Shown here: positions 43,801-56,973 of the stretch, piece after piece
Layout of the letters: each line of letters starts with the position of its first letter
How positions within the stretch are numbered: position 1 is the first letter of the stretch
Origin: Symmetrospora coprosmae
Taxonomy: Eukaryota > Basidiomycota > Cystobasidiomycetes > Symmetrosporaceae
DNA: 64,000 nucleotides
Assembly (NCBI GenBank): GCA_008802785.1
Contig: VUYT01000005.1
Span: forward strand, 682,001-746,000
Direction of reading: 5' to 3'
Notes under the pieces: generated by a model
Database searches by the model: none
What the model was told of the DNA's origin: nothing
The model's input: only the letters and a program-made list of their open reading frames with translations
Position numbers and translations under genes: made by a program

Positions 43801-46387
43801 CATGCGAGATGCAACGCATATCGATCCGACCGGCCAGGGAAGAGGAGTAGACCGGACGGCCCTCTTCCAGAACTTGGTGGATGCAAGCGTACGCGCATGC
43901 CTCGTCCTCGAGGATACGTCCTTCCTCTTTGACGAGCTGTACGAGCGATACAGCGCAGAGGGCATCGAAGGGATCTTCCTGGACCGCCTCGAGCCCTTCA
44001 TACTGGAGAAGCGCGTCCGCGAGATCCCGCCTGCGATCGTCCAGCAGCTCCTGCAGCAGCACGAAGAAAGGGGGGAGCTAGCTGCTGCCGAGCGCCTCAT
44101 CTGGAATGTACAGCCGCAATACCTCGATGTCAATCAGGCTGTGCGGTTATGCTCGAAGCACAATCTACACGATGCGCTCGTCTACGTCTACACTGAAGCG
44201 CTGCTTGACTTCGTCGGTCCGCTTGTAGAACTGCTCGGCCTTGTCAAGCAGGTGCAGAAGGACCGTCACAACCGGCCCCGCTTCGTCCAGGAGATGGACG
44301 AAGACGAGTTGGACCGCCACTTCTTCGGTGACCACCCGGACAGCACGGAAGCGCTCGTCCCGCACGCTTACAAGGTGTATGCCTATCTGGCGGACACTCT
44401 CGTAGGTCTCAAGCATCCAAGCAAGGAGCCACTAGAAGAGAAGGTTGCTCTGCAGGCCAAACGATCGCTCTATACCTTCCTGTTCTCTGGGCGGCCTCGC
44501 ATCTATCCAGAAGGTAGCAAGCACATCATTGCCACCTCTGTCGAGGAAGGCACTCCAGAGCCGACCTACCCATACTTGCGGCTTCTCTTACGCTTCGACG
44601 CCGAGGCTATGCTGGACTGTCTCGACATCGCTCTCGAAGACCCGTACCTGAACGAAGAGGCGAGCGGGCAAACGCTCGACCGACAGCAGATCATCAATCT
44701 CTTGCTCGAGGTGATGGGTCGACCTGCATCCTCGTCGTCTTACGCGGACGACTTCACCACTTCGGATCGCACCTTTCTCAACATATTTGTGGCTCGGAGC
44801 CTGCCAAAGTACTCGCAGTTCGTACAGCTCGCAGATCCTACGCTCAACAAGATACTGCGCGAGCTTGCATCCGACTCAGACTTGTCGACTCGTGAAGACC
44901 GGCAGCTTGCGGCCGAGTATCTCCTTTCCGCGCATACGCCGACGTATGATGCGAAGCTGCTAGCGTCTTTCGAAGAGGCAGGCTTCTACCGCCTCTTGGC
45001 CTCCATCTATCGCAACAAGCGACTTTGGAGGCAGCTAGCTTCCGTCTACATCCGTGACGAAGAGCAGGAGTATGCTCTCTACGAGCACCTGGCCTCTGTC
45101 CTCAACAGCGCAAGCAACCCGGCAGAGAAAGAAGATGTGGAGGAGGAGATCCTGGGCGCCGTGCCGCAGATGGTCGATACCGACGTCAGGGCTACTGCCG
45201 CGCTTCTCGATCGCAGCATGCCACACCGACACGGTGAGGCCCTGCAACAGTTGCAGCACAATCCGCTCCGACAGTTAGCATACCTCAGGTCGCTTCTCGA
45301 GCCCGAAGAGGATGGTCAGCAAGGCCGGGAAGCGCGAGTAGCAGAGGCACAGAAGCTCTTCTACCTGTCGTTGCTATGCGAGCACGACTCTGCCAGAGTC
45401 GTTGACTACCTGAGCAAAGCGCCAGGGTTGAGCAGGGAGGCGACGATCAAGATCTGCTCGGAGCGTGGAGCTTATCATGCAGTCATCTGGCTGCACGCCG
45501 GCAGCGGTCATGTCATACAAGCGCTCGACACCCTGAAAGACGTGCTCGCGAGTCGGTCGGAAATCATGACTGCGGCGGTAGTCGCCAACACGGGCGTGGA
45601 AGATCTATCGAGATATGCCGAGCAGATCGTCAAGTCTGTTCGGATGGCTACACGCATCTGCGTCGAGCAGTCGACAATTTTCAGCCATGGCGTCAGCACA
45701 GCCGAGCCAGACGACACCTGGTATGCGCTCCTCGCTTCGTTGGTGGATCTGGTGCGCACTACTAGTGCAACCATACGCGCCTCTCCCGCTTCAACGCAGA
45801 CGGCCCTACAGCTGCAGCCGGTCCAAGCACTCATCCCGGAGACGCTATCCTCGCTCATCTCGTCGACTTCCTCGCGCACGCTGGCCTTTCCCAGACTGGT
45901 CAGGCGGCTCATGACGAGCTCGACTGCTTCTCAATCGTACGGAGAGTACCGTGACATTATTGACAGCATGTTGAGCGCGTATACGTTCGAGAGCGACCTG
46001 CTCCAGGCGTCCAACAGGCTTCTCTCGACAGACCTGTTTGAGGATGTCGCAAAACTGGAAAAGCAGCGTGGAACGGGATGGCGGCCGAACGAGACTGGCG
46101 TGTGCGAAGCCTGCGGACAAGCCGTGTGGGCGGTGTCAAAGGAGGAGAGCGCGTTTGGCGGCTTGGACATGATGCCAAAGAGCAGCTCCGGTTTGGAGGT
46201 TTCGGAGAGGATGAAGAAAAGGCCGAGTGTACGGAGGAGGCCAAGTCTCAAGGGCAAGGAGGCGAGCTGGATTGAGGACGAGCCGTCTACCGATAGTAAG
46301 CAGTCAAGAGCGAATCAGGGCAAGGCCGTGGTCGTCTTTCGAGGCGGGGCCATCTGCCACGCGGCCTGTTTGTACGGCAATACGTGA
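40861..46387 (+). CDS. VPS8: CORVET tethering complex subunit Vps8
   Basis: Four exons: 40861-41409, 41476-43245, 43320-43466 and 43523-46387 (1,776 aa). The first intron is exactly 66 nt and open, so it can be read through in frame, but its splice sites are good. A long disordered N-terminus precedes a beta-propeller region (GVICIGTSRGWALIFDYSQS, VTAVAISSDQTFVAVGHATG, GWIYLYAL) characteristic of Vps8. The alpha-solenoid with clathrin-repeat character follows (DELYERYSAEGIEGIFLDRL). Vps8 binds Rab5/Vps21 and recruits CORVET to early endosomes. The C-terminus has CEACGQAVW and ICHAACLYG but not a full RING, so the usual C-terminal RING looks reduced to half. Confidence 0.92.
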
Positions 46388-46645
46388 GCAAGCAGTAGTG
46401 CAGATGTTGTTGCACAAACATGGTTCAGAGCAATGCATGCACGAATGCCATCAGAGTGAATGCGTCGTCCTCAAACCGGTCCTTCTCAGGTGACGTCAAG
46501 GGGGCGTGGCCGGCGAGCGGGGCAGGTGCTGGAAGAAATGCTGCTCTGCCCGCAGGAGAGGCCGACGTGGTCGTCTTCTGATCCATCCAAGAGACAAGCA
46601 TTAGTACACAAGTACTCTAAAGACAACAACAACCTATTCACCAAC

Positions 46646-47384
46646 ATGTCTACCACTCTCGCGTAAGTGCACATCTATGCGGCCTCCGGGCTCTGTGGCT
46701 TCCGCCTGTCCAATGGCTGATCGAATCGCTTCCACCAGACACGCCGACGGTGCGTCAACACGACAGCAAGATGCGAGATAGCACCATTCATACAATGCGC
46801 TAACGTGTCATGTCTCGCTCCTCTCACCTCGCTTACCATTCTCCTCCCGCGCCTTCCTCACCGTAGCCCACATGGGTGAGCGCCTGCTCAGAACCACCAG
46901 ATCAAGTGGAAGCTCGCTGACGCGCTTCTGCATGCTCCTAGCCGACGGTGACCAGCACCCTCACCCCACCAAGGCCGACGAGCACACCGGACCCCGCTTC
47001 GAAGAGGGCAAGGAGAACTCGCACACCAAGGAGGACGCCAAGGACTCGCGAGGAACAAGTGCAAAGGCCGACGCGGAGAAGAAGGCAGACAAACAACAGG
47101 CCCAAGAGGAGGAGGAGAAGAAGCACCAGAAGCCCACTGACATTGCCGAGTCCCACGGTGAGTGCATCGCCACTGCTGGCTGGCCGCGAGGTAGGACTTA
47201 CTTGTACGTACGCGCACACAGGCAACAAGCCTTCAAAGGGAGCAATCGTCGATGCCCAGATCGAAGAGGAAGAGCGACGTAAGTCGCTCATTGCTGCTTA
47301 GGGTGTCGTAGCGCATCTCCGATTACGTACCTGACCCTTTTCTTCTGTCCTTCAGTGGAGCTCGAGCGAAAGGGCAAGGCATGA
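46646..47384 (+). CDS. Small charged protein in six exons, function unknown
   Basis: Exons 46646-46662 (17 nt), 46739-46749 (11 nt), 46867-46875 (9 nt), 46942-47157, 47222-47278 and 47356-47384 close in phase to give 112 aa. The protein is hydrophilic and Lys/Glu/Asp/His-rich (KADEHTGPRFEEGKENSHT, ADAEKKADKQQAQEEEEKKH). Its C-terminal block is HGNKPSKGAIVDAQIEEEER, then LELERKGKA. I believe I have seen HGNxPSKGAxID blocks in other fungal small proteins but cannot name a family. Exon 3 is optional by phase: skipping it keeps the frame. The many 5' introns suggest strong expression, which is inference. Confidence 0.72.
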
Positions 47385-47536
47385 GCTACGAAGCATATGC
47401 AGTCGTTATCTGACTGCGTCGCGTGTTTCGTTGTGGTGCAATATGAACCGAGAAATGGAGTGTCTCTGATCTGGCTCGCCTGACTTGGCCACCTTCATCC
47501 GCGACATGCGTTTGACAACGCTGTCTACATGTACAC

Positions 47537-50500
47537 TCATGCCACCTTCGCCTGCACCTCTTCATCCTCCGACCACGGCGATGTTTTCTTCATCAGATCG
47601 CGCGCCTCCCTCGCGGTCCGCGAGATGCCAGTATGTTCGTTGATGACGCTCTTGAGGATTCGTGTCGTGACCTTCATCGGGCTGTTGATCTTGTATAGCT
47701 GCTCGGGGGCAAGCTCGACACACTGCAGGAGCGCGGTAGTCGAGACTGTCGATGCTCTGCCCTCCAGTAGGGTCGCGACGAGAGCCTCGGCTTGCGGCAT
47801 CTCGTGCAGAACCATCCCAGCCAGCGTCTTTGCGATGCTGTTATTGTATCCCTCCTTCAAAGGCTCTGCGAGCGTGTTTCGGACGATCTCTGCTACCTGC
47901 TCCCGTGCAGCAGATCCAATGTTCTTGCCACCACTCAGCACGACCTGCCAGAGTGCACCCGCCATGGCATCGCGAACCTCCTGCTCCTCGTGTCCTGTCG
48001 CGCCATTGACGAGCTCGGCGATGAGCGGGTCGATACGAGGCTGAAGGCTCATGAGAACGCCAAGTCCGGCTGCAGCTCGTGTCCGGATGGTCGAGCTTGA
48101 CATCTCCGACAGGTTCTTGACGAACGTCCGCTGCAATTGCGGGAAGAAGGGCCGTACGAACTGAGGCACCCGACTGAGGAGCACAGTAAGTGTCGACAGA
48201 ATGGCAGCCTTGACTGGTGCAGGGTATCGCTCCGCAATGATTCGGATGAGAGGTCTGGACAAGGGTGTGCCACGGTCAGCGCATGCCATCATTCCGACGA
48301 GTACTTCAGATAGACGTACCCTGTAATCTGCGTAACGTATGGCCGCAGCGAGTCCACTGCTGTACGCTCGACAATGTCGCCCAAACCAAGCGCCGACTGC
48401 TCTCGCTGTTCATTGGTGCCCGCAAGCAGTCCCTGGATGAGAATCGGGAGGATCGGCTTGAGACCGCCAGTCCGGCAAAAACCAGGCACTTCGCTGCCCG
48501 GGGTGGCTGTCGTCTCAATACCCCTTCTGAGCGGCACAGTGATGGCCTCCATCTGGTCCTTCGAAAGCGTCTTGCTGAAGGCTTCCCAAGCCTGCTGTGC
48601 CCCCTGCTGGATGTCCTCGTCCGTCTCTTCGTAGAGCGACAGAAGCTGCCGCACCCAATCGACGTGGTAGTCGGAGAAGTCTTCCTCTGTAACCTGACAG
48701 AAAGTGGCAAAGAGGTTGCATCCGCCAGCCCGTTTGACGGAACGCGGGTCCTTGGCCAGTCCGAGCAGGTGTAGCATGAGCATATGCAAGCCCTCGGAAT
48801 CGCTGACCGAACCGAGCACACTGCGAATGGCAGACTCGAGATCCTCCTTGACCGTCTCGTCTTCCTGTACCTCCTTGTTCTTCTGCAGAGCATCCAGGAT
48901 CTGAGCCAACCGCCTGTTGAGGGACGGACCTGCAACGGTGACCAGGGAGCCGAGCGCGGTCGCATTGAAGGACGAGATGGGTGTTGCGATGAGCGTGGGA
49001 ATGAGAATGGGGAAGATGGCATGAGCCCGAACGGACATGCTGTATTGGCGAAGAAGATATGCAGGGTCAGCTGACTGGTGGAAACTTATTCGTTGTCTTC
49101 AACAGAGTACGCACAGCTCTTTGAGCGCAGAAAGTGCTGCCTCGCTTGCACCACCCTCTCCGGTGAGAGCGCCTAGCAGTGTAGGAATGGTTTGATCGAT
49201 GGAGCGAGCTCCTATCTGTGTCTGCAGGGCGTCGAATGCCTGTGCAGCCGCTTGCCGTACGGCAGGACTCTCGTCGACCAGAGCGCCTCGGACCGACTCG
49301 ATGATGGCATCCTCGCTGCCGAGCAGACATAAGCTTGGGGTTCAGCAAGGGACAAGCATCAAGGCTACGAGAGGCACTCACAAGCCCTCCAGCTGAACTT
49401 TTGAGGTTGCTTCGAGCATCTCCACAAATGCGAGACAGCATCCTCGTCGCGAGTATTCCGAGCCTGAAGAAGCTTGCTGCAACAGAGGAATGATTTCGCC
49501 AAGGATGCGCTCGCCCTGCTTCCTGCAGAGCTCGCCAAGCGTTCGCGCAGCAGCCTCTTGTTGCTCGCCGCCAGAAGTAGCCAACAGGCGAACGATGATT
49601 TGCACTGAATGGGCAAGCGGGTAAGCCTGATTTGTGCAGCGACGTGCGCAAGCACGTGCACTTACTGAGTGAGGGCAGCATCTCTCGAACGGTTCTTGGC
49701 GTGTGCGACACCAGCGCCTTCCAGACACCAATGCTGAAGGTCCTGACCTGACCGGCAGAATCCTGTCGAAGGATGTACAGGCCAGACAGGACTCGGTCCC
49801 GCTTCTCCTTGCCCAGGACTTCGAGCATCTTTCGAGCAGCTTCCGAATTGGAGTGATACGTGGTGCCTTCCTCCTCCTCGTTACCAACATCGTCGTCGAG
49901 TTCGGCCTTGCCACTGATGCCAGAGATGCGGAAGAGTAGCTCGCCGACAAGCTGGATAGAAGACAGTCGGATCCTCCAGCTCGAGTCGAATAGCCCGCGC
50001 TCGAGCTCTGGCAATAGTAGGTCAATGGCCTTGGTAGAATGGTTGGCAACAATCATGCGTCCGGCCCGCATCGAAGCTGGATGTAGACGTTGTCAGCCCA
50101 CTGCCGCTCAGCATACCTGTCCGCGCATGCACTCACCCTCTCGAACGTATTCGGAGTCGTCCGCCAGTCCTCCCAGAACAGGCTGGATAATGCGGCCAAG
50201 ATATGGCGAGAATCGCTCTCCGAAGACAGATGGCAGGAAGACCAACAGGGAGATGAAGCCCTCTCTGACATAGGCTCGCGAAGAGCTGGTATTCTGGATG
50301 ATTTCCGGCAACATGCTCTCCATGCGCTCCACACCGAGACCTGAAAGGACCTCGGAAAGGCCCTGAGCGGCACCCTGCTGGTCGACACCGCTGAGATCGG
50401 ACTTGAGCGTAGCCATGAGCTCCTCCACCAACGTGGGAAAGGCATCCTCGCCAAGTCGCTCGATGAGGACACCGAGGGATTTGGCTGCTGTCGCTCGAGC

Positions 50501-53500
50501 CTCTGGCACCGGGTCGATGAGGACTTCCTGCACTCGCGGGATGAGCTGAGGCAGGTACGAGATGAGGTCTTTCGAGTCGGTGAGAGAAGCCAGATTGCCC
50601 ACGATCTGAGCACCTTTCCGCTTGAGCTCGGTGCCACGCTCCCGCAGACCGCGGTCGATGATCGGGACGATGAGAGCCAGGGAAGATGTGTCAATGTAGT
50701 GGACGAACGAAGTGGTGAGAAGGACGTCCAGGGCCTTGTTCGTCTTCTTGGTGGGGTCAACCAATGCTCCGAGGAGAGTACTCTGCATCCCCTGGATCTC
50801 CGGGTTGCTGACGACTTCGCCGAACTTCTTCAAGCTGGCATTTGCAGCCGCTCGAACTTGAGTGTGAGTATCGGTGAGGACGTTCGTCAGAGGTGGAAGA
50901 ATGGCTGGCAGAGACTGGGACAGCTGCTTTGGCGCGAGGTAGGCCATGGTTCCGAGCAGCTCGATGGCTCCCTTCTTCGTCCGCCACTCTGAGAGTAAGG
51001 ATAGAGAGGAAAACAGATCAGATTGGCCTCCGTTACTTCGGGGAAAGGTGCAGCACTCACGTCGGTCTTCCAGCGCGTCTAGTAAAGACGGCAGAATGAG
51101 CTTAACTGCATGGCCGGAGACTCTGCTCATGACCACCTTGGCAGTCTCTGCGGTGGCTTCTCGAACTTCCACGGAGGTATCGCCAAGGAGGACGAGGAGG
51201 AGCGGGATGATCTTGATCATGTATGGCTCGAAGAGGCGGCCGAGGCGGCCAGAGAGTGTCTCGAATGCAAAGACAGCACCCTGCCTGGCGTTGACATTCT
51301 TCTTGTCCTCCGTGGCGTCCGTGAGCCGCGACACCACATCGAACTCCTTCAATGCGGTGAGGCCACGCCCCTTGATCGCACCGGCCAGTCCGTATGCCGC
51401 TCCTCTACGTTCGGCATATTTGGTAGACTGGAGAGTCTCGCGGAGAAGCTGCTCGATGACAGAGGCGCCCTTCTCTCGGTTGGCGCTAATTAGCGGTGGA
51501 AGACAGTCGGAAACGGCCACCTGTACCAGCTCGGAAGGTGTTCGCAGCGCCAGTAGCAGTCGATCTGTGACCGACACGACTCGGGGATCACTAGGCTCAA
51601 GATGTCTCGCCAGGCGTCCGAGAAGCACGATGACGGACTCGGTGATGCGATCCTCGGTAGCCTTGGAGCTCTGCTTGTTGCTGAGGTGATTCTGGAAGAG
51701 CTCCATGAGCGACTGAAGATTTTGCTTGCCTTGCGAGTCGACAGCGGCAACACCAGCCTGCATCGTGCCAGGAAGAAGCGTATCAGTTGTGACTCCGTGC
51801 AAACGCTTCAGATCTGCTATCCATCGCCACGCACATTCAGCATCTTGGACTGCACAATCTCGAAACGGTCTCCCAGAGCTTGCTCTTGGATGAGCAGCTT
51901 GAAGACTGCGACAACCTCCTCGCTGCCGTAAATCTCGGACATGTGGCCCAACGTCTCGGCGATCGCAACACGATGCTGCCAGGGGTCTTGCTGCTCCAGC
52001 GACGCCTCGATAAGCATGCCGAACCGGTCGTACTCGGGTAGGCGCTCTCGGGCAGCTTCCCGGTAGTCACGAGCAAGCAGATCTATCGTGATCTTGGCCG
52101 ACTGTGGGAGCTGGCCGACAGCATCTGCTATCGCTAGGGCGGAGCTGACTCGAACGAAGGTGGACTTGTGGTCTGAGGCAGAACAGCGGAGCGTAAGCCA
52201 CTCTCTCGTATTGAAATCATCGAGCTTTGACAAAGTACTCACTGAGGAATGGTAGTAGCGTCGTGATGGAGCTCTCGCGTACGTCCAGGCCATTCTCCTC
52301 CCAGAGGTTCAGTGCGATCTTGGCGTTGCGCTCGTCTGCATCTTGCACCGCGATCCAGAGCGAATCCGAGTAGTCCATTTCTGTGAGATCGAGCGGCTAG
52401 CAACACGAGAACCACAGGTAGGTCAGCCTTAACCCTTACAAGCAGTAAGTAAGGGCGACACTCACCACCAGGGCCTGCAAGCACGCGTGTCGCACTTGTG
52501 CTTCGTCAACCAGGAGACCTGATAACAAAGCCTGGATCTCGGTTGATGTAGCATTGGCCTCGATCGCTTGGCCGAGATCAACGAGCGCATCCGTCGCTTG
52601 TCGGGCCATGGACGGGTAGCGAAGGAGGGCTGAAATGAGGGAATCAATTATCTGAAGGCGTGGGAAGGTCTGGTCCGCGACTGTAAGTTGCCAGAACAGT
52701 TGTGCGTCAGCGAGCTCCAGCCTGCGGTTTGCCTTACGGAGACGAGAGTGATACTGAGCTCACACTGTCGAACATGGAAGGCAATGACGTCGATAGCCAA
52801 GGCCAGCTGCTCCATCGCAGCGTCCGTGTCGCCCTTTTCCACACCGAGGCCTTCCTTCTCGATACACTGGCGTAGCAGAGGGGTGGCCAGAGCGAAGGAG
52901 CTCGAGTCAAAGGGCTTCTGCTCGCTCTGAAAGCGGAGGCGGTAGAGGACGCGAGTGACGAGAGTGGCCAGAGGTTCGGCGGAGAAGTCCTCTGGCACGA
53001 CAGGTGAGTCCTCGCCTCGCAGCACCGCCAAGGCGAGACTGAGCCTGATGTCACTGACGCGACTTGTGCACGACTCGTATAGGCGCTGTATATCGGAAGC
53101 CTCGTCAGCAAGTATGTTGTCTTGGTCGCGTAGCATGTGAACCCACGAGGATGGTCTGGAAGACGTCTTCGGCGTACAGGGCGCAGTTAGGCGCTCGCAC
53201 AGCAGCAAGAAGAGCAGCAAGCAGCCCGGGGACGAACGCGGCGATCACGTCCGTCTGGGCCGTCAGCAGAGCTTGTATCGTCAAGCAGGCTTGTCGGATG
53301 TCGTTGAGCTTGTCCGTGATGCGCGCCCGGATCGCAGTCTCCTTTGCTAGCTGCGCATCGACCAGAGCCTTGTCCGCCTTGGAGAGAACGGGCGCAGCGG
53401 CACCCGTCCTCTTCTTTGCTGCGAGCGAGGCCCGCATCTCCTGGTCCCACTTGTCGATAGCGGCATTCTTCCCTTTGCTCGTGTTGGTAGGACCCTTACT

Positions 53501-56421
53501 CGTGGAGAGGACTGTATCGTACAGGGACAGCGTCAGAGGGAGCCAAGGACTGACGCAACGGGTCTACTCACCGTCAACAAAGGTCTGGCCTTCAAGCGTA
53601 GCCAGAATGCCGAGCTCGGTCGGACCGACAAAGCTGAGCGCGTCCGGGCTGAGGTAGTCCTGGACTCGCTCCAAAAGCTTCGGCAGCAGCGTCTCGGGCG
53701 CGACGAAGGTGAGAGTCGCTATCGACTTGTATGCCGCAGCGCGGAAGAGCTGGCTCGTATGCGCTGAAGCGTGCCAGATGCGGCTTAGCAGATCCTCGAG
53801 ATGATCAGTGACGAGCGCCTGTGGGTCTCGCTGGCCAGCGAGGACGATGTCGATCCAGTAGGAACCCTTCGATCGAGCCATGAAAGAGTGATGCGAAAGT
53901 ACGAGCAATTGACAGAGAACAGTCTCGTGCTTCACTGAAGCACGTCCGATTGCTGCTGCCAGAGCCTGCAGCCTTGCGGGTCGATCGGGGTTGAGCACGG
54001 CATCTTCGACAGTGGCTTTCAGAGCATCCTGGTGCTCGGCTTGGACAAGCCACTGCTGCAAGCTCTCGGTGAAGATGGAGCTAGCACGGCCGTCCTCATG
54101 AGCGATCACGATGTCCGTCACAGCCTTGAGTGCCAGCTTGCGGTGTTCATGGTATTGACTGTCAAGTGCCACGTGGAGGAGGGGCGCGCCAACAGCAAGA
54201 CGGAGACCGGCATCGGCCCATAGCTTTGTCGTCTCCGAAGTCCGAATGAGAACGCTCTGCAATGCACGAACCAGCCAGATCTCGTCGTCTGGGTTGGCAA
54301 GCTTGCGGTAACCCTTCTCGGCAAGCAGGAAAGACGGCTTTGGCGCGGTGGCGAGAAGCGACTGCAGCGCGGGATTCTTGCTGATGACAGCATCGGCGAC
54401 GCCCCAGCTGGCGAGCGGTCCCTTGATGACGGCAACCGCCAACCAGCCCTCGACTGCGGAGGCCGTTGCAGAGCCCGTGGCGTTCTTGAGAGCTGCCTCG
54501 AAGCCCGGCAGCGATGACTTTGCGAAATCCTTTGTTGCCGCAGTGGCCTCTTGACCATTTGCGGACACCCGCCAGAGCAGGTCCGCAACGCCGCCAAGGT
54601 ATTGCCTCCGCAAATTGGGCTTGCCGTCCTGCATGCCCTTCAGGAAGGTAGACGTGACTGACTTGACCTTGTCGGAGTCATGCACCAGCAGCGGCAGGAG
54701 ACCACTTGTCATCGTCTGCAAAGAAGCCTTGAGTGCCGCTTCGTTGGTCTCTTTGGCCAGCGAGCCGGAGATAGCATCGCAGATCTCGACCAGCAGACTT
54801 GAGTGGTACGCAGAAGCGTAGGTGAGAGAGGCTAGCATCTGACAGAGTGCAATGCGGTGCTCGGGCGATGCAGTTTTGTTGGTCTTGAGCAGTGACCCAG
54901 GCTCTCTGGCGAGGGCCGACAGGATGTCGCTGGTGGAGTCGTCGCTGTTCAGGAAAGGCGTAGCGAGCGTGTTGAACAGCAACGCCGCGGAAGACCGCGT
55001 GAGCGGGCTGCTGGACTTGCTGGCGGCAAGGATGGAAGGCAGCAGTTTTTGCTGTACGAGATCCTGCGGAGGCAAGCGCTGTGCCGCAGGCGCCTCCTTG
55101 GCTAGCGAGACGGGCGAGATATACGCCGTGAAGAAGACGTCGACGGTCGTGAGAGCAACCTCGGGCGTCCGCAGGAGCGCCTTCTCGAGCGCCTTGGCGA
55201 GCTCTGCCGTTGCCTGCAGGTCTTCCGGGCCGCATGCGAAGCCGACGAAGTCGTTCAGGGCCAGAATGACGTGGGATGGCAGTGAGGTTCGAGAAGCGAG
55301 GATGTTGTCGCGGTAGTAGCTGAGGATTGCCTCCTTCTCCGCCATGACCCAGGCTGTCCCGCGGTCTGCTGGCTGGCCTCTGCTTCGACGCAGTCGCATT
55401 GATGTGCCAGCAACCTCGCCGAGAAGAGTAGCAGCTGCTGACGCAGGCTTGACCTCGCTTGTGCCCGTGAGCTGCTTGAGCAGGCCGGGGATTGTGGTGG
55501 CGTTCTGCGGGAGACACGGACAGGCCATGTCAGTCGACCTTACTCGGTGACGCGAATGCCCTAGTGAGTGACCACACGTACATTGCGCAGGAAACGACGG
55601 AGCGTGGCTATGCCTCCCCTCTTGGCTGAGCCTTTGATGTTGGATGCCTGCAGGGCGTCTACGCTGAGCGCAAGGGTCCTCACAAGCGAGGCCCAGGTTG
55701 CACTGCGACCTTTGATGAGCGCGTCCGGGCCGTACTGCTTGAGGAACACGCCGAAGACGGCAAGTGTCCAGAACAGCAGACCGATGATGTTTGAGCCGGC
55801 GGCCTGACTGGCCTTTGTCCGGATCTCGTTGTCGAGCCACTTGACGAGGCCGTCTGCAAGCTTGCCCTCGCCGGCGCTGAGGTCCGTCTCTACGATGCGC
55901 ACCACGCATGCGAGGACAGCGCTTCTGGATCCAGCGTCGATGTAGCGGGCGTACGTTGGCAGCAATAATTTGAGGATGGCCGACAGCTGCGCCGACGTGA
56001 AGGCTGCATGACAGGGGGTGGACGCAACGTCAGCTAGCTGGAGCGCGGACAGGCGGGCATGGTACGTAAAGCGAAGTGTCTTACCCTCACGCTCCAGCTG
56101 CTTGAGGAGGACATCGTTGAGGAATCGCGTTCGCACGCTGATCCTGCTGGTGAGGGTGCTCCTTCTCGCGAGGTCTTCGAACTTGTCCCAGTGCTTGGCC
56201 GGGTCTGCACCTGCCAGAGGCGAGCCTTCACCGTCCGCCTGGTCCTCATCGCCGTTCTTGTGCCCATTGACTGCTCCGTTGCCATTGCCATTGCCATTCC
56301 CGTCCTGGCTCTCGCTGTCATCGCTGTCCCCTCCGTCCGGTCCTCCTCCCTCAAAGTCGCTGAAGCTTTCAATCTGCCCGCTGACCCATGATTTTGTGCG
56401 GGAGAGCTTGCCCACGACCAT
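47537..56421 (-). CDS. GCN1: Gcn1 translational activator (HEAT-repeat protein)
   Basis: Fourteen exons join in phase to 2,665 aa, matching yeast Gcn1 (about 2,670). Exons (high-low): 56421-55582, 55504-53572, 53511-53147, 53085-52755, 52680-52466, 52396-52243, 52172-51835, 51757-51061, 50988-50137, 50076-49666, 49604-49382, 49315-49115, 49039-48320 and 48254-47537. HEAT repeats fill the protein. The best-conserved part is the eEF3-like region around [40 protein letters not shown] and [20 protein letters not shown]. Gcn1 binds stalled, collided ribosomes with Gcn20 and activates the kinase Gcn2 in the general amino-acid control. The frame is open above 56421 as far as a good acceptor at about 56479, so a short upstream exon may hold the true start. 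Confidence 0.95.
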
Positions 56422-56973
56422 GGCCAGAACGCGTAGATCTGCTGCTTCGTCTGTCAGATTCCCTCCTGCTCCTGCTGTCGAGGTCGCTGATGGTAATTAG
56501 AGGAAGCTGGAACGAGTCAATCCCTCTCTCGAAGCTCGTGCACTCTCGTCCCCTCTCCGCCAGGCACAGTTGACCTTGTACCGGTACTCGCTTCTTCTGA
56601 CGGCACCACCTCAGCAGGAGCATAAGCAGCGTCCCACAAGATGACTGCACGCGCATTGCCTCCATCGACACTGGCCAAGGACCTGCACGGAGAGGCTGCA
56701 GGACAGCGCGGCCCGTCCACCCTTGCGTCATTGATAGGGTGCGCTCGCTGGAAGGAGGCTTTCCACCATGACCAGAGGAGCTCGCACACGGCTGACACCT
56801 TGCTGCCTGCAATGCACAATGACCCAGCAGAGGAAGCGTCGGGGGCGCTGCTCAGGTCATCTCGTGAGCCCGCTCGCTCTCCCTCTCCCTCTCGTCGAGC
56901 GCGTCTCTCTGGCGATGGGACCTTGGTGGAATCAACCTGACCGAATGAAACGCACACGACGACCGATACGCAG
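56422..56973. other. Divergent region, GCN1 / mitochondrial carrier
   Basis: About 550 bp. It should contain the 5' ends of both divergent genes. A CTGAC branch point (about 56936) and an acceptor (56971-56973) show that the carrier has at least one upstream exon here. A candidate ends at AG|GTCATC near 56860, but I could not establish it. GCN1 may also begin here. Confidence 0.5.

Noticed and set aside
46872-47282. 136-aa unspliced ORF at the small charged gene
   Set aside because: It reads through two introns. The spliced model gives coherent phase and a conserved-looking C-terminus.
54678-55517. 279-aa minus-strand ORF inside GCN1
   Set aside because: Same strand but different frame from the GCN1 exon, which has continuous HEAT-like sequence.
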